Shown piece after piece: positions 39,501-45,500 of a stretch of 64,000 nt of DNA. Numbering within the stretch: the first letter of the stretch is position 1; every line of letters starts with the position of its first letter. Under the pieces are notes generated by a model. That model did no database searches and had not been told where the DNA came from. It saw nothing but the letters and a program-made list of their open reading frames with translations. Source of the stretch: Owenia fusiformis (Eukaryota; Annelida; Polychaeta; Sabellida; Oweniidae). The position numbers and the translations under genes were made by a program. The stretch covers positions 5,196,989 to 5,260,988 of the forward strand of contig CAIIXF020000006.1 of assembly GCA_903813345.2 (NCBI GenBank). Reading direction: 5' to 3'.

Positions 39501-42500
39501 GGTAGATGACGTCCACATTACTGCCTTCATCAAGGATTCTGGATAGGGCTTCTAACGTAAGTTTGTAAGACATGATTTACATGGCAGAAAACTGTGCTGA
39601 CATCCTGCTAGTAGATTGTTTGAAGCCAGGTGGTTAATAACCTTTTCCCGAATGATGGATTCCATCAGTTTGCTTACAATCGATGTCAAACTAACTGGTC
39701 TGTAATGAGTTGGTTTTGGCCAGTCTGGCAATGCCATTCTCGTATTTCACTTTTTGACTTATTCCTGGCTTTGATGTATTTGGTATAATCCTCGCCCTCC
39801 TTGGTCTGCAAGTATTTTTACACTGCTGAGTGTTTCTTCCTTATTTGGGCTAAGCATTTTTTATTCATCCAGGCTTTCTTTGGTGGCTTGGGAATCATCT
39901 TTGGGACATTTCTATCATATGTGTCTTGAAGTTTACTTTTAAACAGAGTCCAGCATTCGTGCACATTTCTGTTCTCTTAAGTTCCATATTCCAGTCTATA
40001 TTCATGTCATCCCACATAGCCTCATAATCCTCCTTGTCTAGGAGATGTACTGGTGTTTCGTTAGTCCTGTTATCAATTACTGGCGGGAAGTTGAAGTGAA
40101 AGTTTAGTACCTGGTGATCACTCTTGCCAAGTCCAGGTGATGTTGTTACATTTGATACCATATCTTCTTCATTTGTAATAATTAAGTCCAGGATATTGTC
40201 CTTTCTCGTTGGTGAGTCTACGTGCTGAGTTAGGAACTCATCATCCAACATATTTATGAAATTATTAGCTATATTTCGTGATGAGAAACCTGGCTTAGTA
40301 GTGTTTAGGGACCAGTCAATTACCGGAAGGTTGAAGTCCCCCATAATGGAAAGGTGGCTTGGCCTTCGGTTACATATGTCACTAATTTGCTGTATCAATT
40401 TCATTGATTCCTCTTCTGTTTGGTTTGGGCTCCTATATACACATCCAATTATTGCTTTTTCCTTATTGTGTTTGAATTGTATCCAAACAGATTCCTTTGC
40501 AGGTTCATTTTCATTCACATTAATCAAGTCGCAACTTCCTGCGATTTCATCCTTTATGTACAGTATTACCTCTAGCCTCTGTGTCATCTTTATCACTCTG
40601 AAAAGACTTGTATCCCTCGATGGATGTTTGTTCCTCGGTCAGTTGGTAATCCCGTCTTTTCACGTTTATCTCAGTTAATACAATTACATCAGGTTTTTCC
40701 AATTGTATCATTATTTCAAGCTCATTTTTCTTAGATGGTAGTGTATCGACATTGGTGTACAATACCTTGAGTTTATCTGAAGTTTTTAAAAAGTCCTTGC
40801 TATATACATTATTTACACTATTTACATTTTCACTATTTGGGAGCTTATTGCAGGTGTAGTCTTTACACCCTGCGCTGTTTCCTTGTGTAAGCCTGGTGCC
40901 CCATCGGATTCATCTATGCTTTTGTTTAGGTCAATTATAACATTGTTCTGTACTGGGGGTGTAGGCCTTATAGTATTGTGGGATTGGCTAGTTGTCACAA
41001 ATTTTTTCACTGCAGTATCGCTTGCTTCATTGTCATTTTCAACCTCCGCCCTGGGGTTACGTAACACTATCCTACCCTTTTGAATAGTAAGATCATTTCC
41101 AGTCCTTGATCTCCTTAGTTTAAGCTGCTCCTGTAATTTGCGTGATTCGACTCTCTCTAGAGGGAGTCAAATCTGGTTTAATGTAGATGCTCCTGAATTG
41201 TTCTCCTTTTCCTCTTAGTCTTTGGCTTTTCTGAGTATTTCGTGTTTTATTGCTGTCGTTGATAATGTTATTAGGATGGGCCTTGTTTTGCCTGTATCTG
41301 GTCTACCCAAACAGTATACTTTCTCTATGTTCCCAACATTGATGCCTAAACCATCCTGGAAAAGGTCCATCACCTTTCTTTTGTCATCATTCTGCCTTTG
41401 GTTCTCTGGAATGTTGAATAATATAACATTATTTTTACGGCGCTGCTGATCATTGTATTCTCTGAGTGATTCTGTTATACCCGCTGTCTCCTGCACTACT
41501 TCATGAGTTTGACCACTGTTTTGGGGTTGGGCTGGGGGGGGGGGGGGGGTAACCTTCATACTATTTTTCATGTGTTCAAATTTTTGATTGAATCAGAGAT
41601 CTTCACTAATTCCGCATTCAACCTATGTTCCTCATTGCTACCATGGGATTTTTCCTTTATTTTCCTTTATTTTGTCTAGTCATACATATGTGGTTTACAT
41701 TTTAAGAAGAATGAAAGATTTCAGAATACAGACAATTAATTTAAGTGCCGAAGATATACTTGTTTGAGATCCAATTGATAACTGTAATTTATAACTGAGC
41801 AAGATCATATCATTATAGTGAAAGGAGTTCCTGTATTGTGTACTCCTGGATTGTTTACTACATATATTTCAACTTCAGTAGTGTCTTCATTGAAAAGTGA
41901 ACATGATCTAAAAGGATGTTTTGGATATACATGTATAGAAAATGACCCTGCCTGTAATATATAATATGTTTAAATGCAAAAAGTACATAGAATATGGATT
42001 AACTTTAAGTCTAATTAAAAAAAAACATGGCTGCCATCTTGAAAAAAAGTGGCCATTCTTGTACATGCTAATTTACAATTTCTGATTTGTAACTAGAAAA
42101 GCGAGGACCGATTTTGTTCATATTTGATATGTCAATGCTCATATGATAAGTATGGCACACTGTCTTATGACACTTTGCTAGTTGTTGGCCTTTTGAAAAA
42201 CGGCCTTCAATTTCATGTGTGTTGATTTACATTCTTTACTATAAATCAAAACTGAGCAATTTTCTTGTAATGTTATATGTGACTTCTAAGAAGCATATGA
42301 CACTTATCCTATGAAACCTTTGCCAGTGATGAGCCATTTCAAAGATGACCACCATTTTTACAATTGATATTTTACAAGTCCTCATGATAGTAAAAAATAT
42401 CAATTGAACTCTCTGAAAGTTATGGATTAGGATCTAGGACCCAACCTTGTTACTTTAAAAAAAAATAAAAGGCTTATTTTCTAAAAATAGTTCAATAAGT

Positions 42501-45500
42501 TTTTTCTATATTTTTTGTCACTAGGTAATAATTTCCAATGGGATGAATGGACAATCCTATGGTTCTTCAAAAATATCAATTATATCTTTACTCATTCACT
42601 GCGCTCGTAAAGATATCAATTCACTCATGGATATACTAGTAAATGATAATAACCGTGAGCTTCTCTTACTAACCTTGAAAATTGTGAAGTTATAGCTTTC
42701 GAATGTGACTGCATCCTTTATCAGTAATGTTTTGTTTGTTTCCTGTCAACCAAACTGCCCTTGAACTTGAACCTAACCTTGGCTTCATGGTTTCTAGCAA
42801 CGATTTGTCTATGAGATAACCTGAATCTCTGTTCAGAGCTGGTTTATCCAGGTCATTTGCGCTTCCTTACTCTCTTTATTGATAATACTGTAACTGCTCC
42901 TTCCTTGAGAAATTACCCGAAAGATAACATTTTGTGTTAATCAGAAATGTCACATTTTGATCAAAAAAGTACTCATGGTAGAAGGTACAACTTTTGGAGT
43001 TCTTGTTCATTTTTATACCTCCAACCTTTTGAAAATTTGTACCTCAGGAAGTTAGAGACATAATTTTGAAATTCCAGATGACAAAGGTCTAACAGAGTCA
43101 GAGAAGTTAGAGCAATACTTGAAGACCAAAGTTTCACACATGCAATACAAGCCCCTGGATTCTGAGTGGCTTGCACAGGAACGAGAACGACGTTTCAAAG
43201 AGCATCATATGTGGGAGACATTTCAAGATATTGTTATATATGTTGTATTCATACTCACACTTGCTGTGGTGGTCCATGGGCACCATGATCTGAGGGCATA
43301 TAGACAGACCAAATCTATGGAAGATATGGTCATTAACGCAGCTTATGAGGGTGATGTTGCCTTTGGTGATGTGAGTAAAATTGCCTTGCCAATGTCATTT
43401 AATTGAGTCTCTTCCAAGTATCCAATATTCACTGAATCCAAAAAGTAAGAATTATCAAACAATTTAATCACATTTGATACTGTACTGTACTTTTACCTTC
43501 TCATTCTGTGTCTTCTGTTTGCCCATTAGAATTTTTTACTATTGAGTCTAGAAAATTCTTTAATTTCCAAAGATATTGAAATGCCAATGAAATGAATGAA
43601 GCTTTTTAAGTGCTCACATATGCTAAATGCCCCCATTTTGGAACTGTATCCTCATAGAACTGGATCTCTCCGAGCTGCTTCGGGGAAACATACATACTAT
43701 AAAAATGTGAAATCTGAACATCACTAAAAATACTCCTAAAAGGATAGGTATCAATATGGAGAACTGAATTCAACAACGTCTTTCTCTTAAACCAATCATT
43801 GAAAACATTCTGTAAAAAAACATGGTATTTTATGTAATGTTGACTGATTGACAACAATTTAATGCGAAAATTATTTTGAAATAACAACTGTTTTTGTTAA
43901 CATTTTTTGTTTTTTTTAGTGAAATAAAATGTCTTTCCGAACCTTGTTGGAACCAAATAGCATATACAACATGTTTTAGACCTCTCAATATTAAAGTTAT
44001 ACAAAGGAATTTTTGGTTGATTTTAAAAAAGTATTCAAAAAATTAAAACAAAATCCCCCAAAAATAGACAAAAATCAAGAAAAACCTTTTATTTCATTAA
44101 CAAGATACTTTTTTAAAGTGGAAATATCAACTGCCGAGTCGTATCCAATGATCCTGGGCCTATCGTAAAATGATAGCTTTGAATATGTTGTTGCCTTCAA
44201 AAATATCTATTTTCCATGTATGCAACTAGCATTTGTGCACATACCTTATCGATAATGGCAAAGGAAAATTTTCCAATTTTTTGTCTTCCTTTCTCCTTTC
44301 GTGTCCGCCATTTTTTATTAAACCGGAAGTTTGTTCACTGTCGTCCGCGCAATTTTTTTTCATTTTTATTTCAAATTACGCTTCAGTTTCAACTTTTAAT
44401 GCATTTTAATAATCTTCAAGTGTTTTCTATAAGAAAGTTTTCATAAAAAGACTCACACTGTCAGAGATTTTATCGATTCGAGGGGCCAGAAAAATTAGTG
44501 TCAATTTCACCCGCTAGGTGTTTCGACGTCGACTTGGAAAGAATTTGAAAAAATCTATGAGTGGGACTCCTTGTATGGAATTGTAGATTCTAAACGATTT
44601 GCCAGTTCTACTGGTTGATGAATATTGCCATATGCATACATTTTTATAAAATAGGAATAAGGAAGAAGATGTTAGACCAAACTTTGCCCCGATAGCTCAG
44701 AAAAGGTAAAATTTCTCAATTTTTCTCTCCACAGACCTTAGAGCCGCTTTAAAATCAACCAAAATTTCCTTTGAACAATTACAATATCGAGAGACCTAAA
44801 CTGTGTTTATGTCGTTTTGTTCCAATGAGGTTCGGAAAGATGTTTCATTTCACTCTGGAAACATGATACCAAGAAAAAACAAGTGTTTGATGTGTTTTTC
44901 AAAACAATATAGATGAAAGTATGTATATCTATTTCAAATTATATTGTTACCATTCAAAAGATGGCCATTAAATTGACAATTTGTAAGATTTTCAGAAATT
45001 TTTGATGACTGGTTTAAGAGAAACGTGTGTTCAAAAAGTTCGCCATATCGATACCCATTCTTTGGGAATTTTACCTATCTCTGAAATTTGCTCTGTGATC
45101 AGCAAATTAAATTCCCTTTAAGATGATATATCCCTATGTTGTTATTATTAAATTAAAGCTAAGGGGAGTGGGAGAACACTTCTTTGATGCCCTGTATGTA
45201 TAGGTACATGAAAAGCCATTGAAAATGAGTGATCTTAGTTAAACCATGGTTAAACTGAACATATTGAGTGAGGGCATCACTTGCAATATAATAAGGCCTG
45301 GCTGAATAGTAAACAACAATATTTCCAGGTGTCAACTGTTGACAGCATGTGGGATTATCTGAGAAATACAATGGTTCCAAGTCTCTATGCAGAATACATG
45401 TACAATGGAGACAGTATATCTCATCTTGGGATTGCAAGTGATCTAGTTACAACTGTAGTTGGTGTGATAAGGTTGAGACAACAGCGGATAGAGAAAGGTA

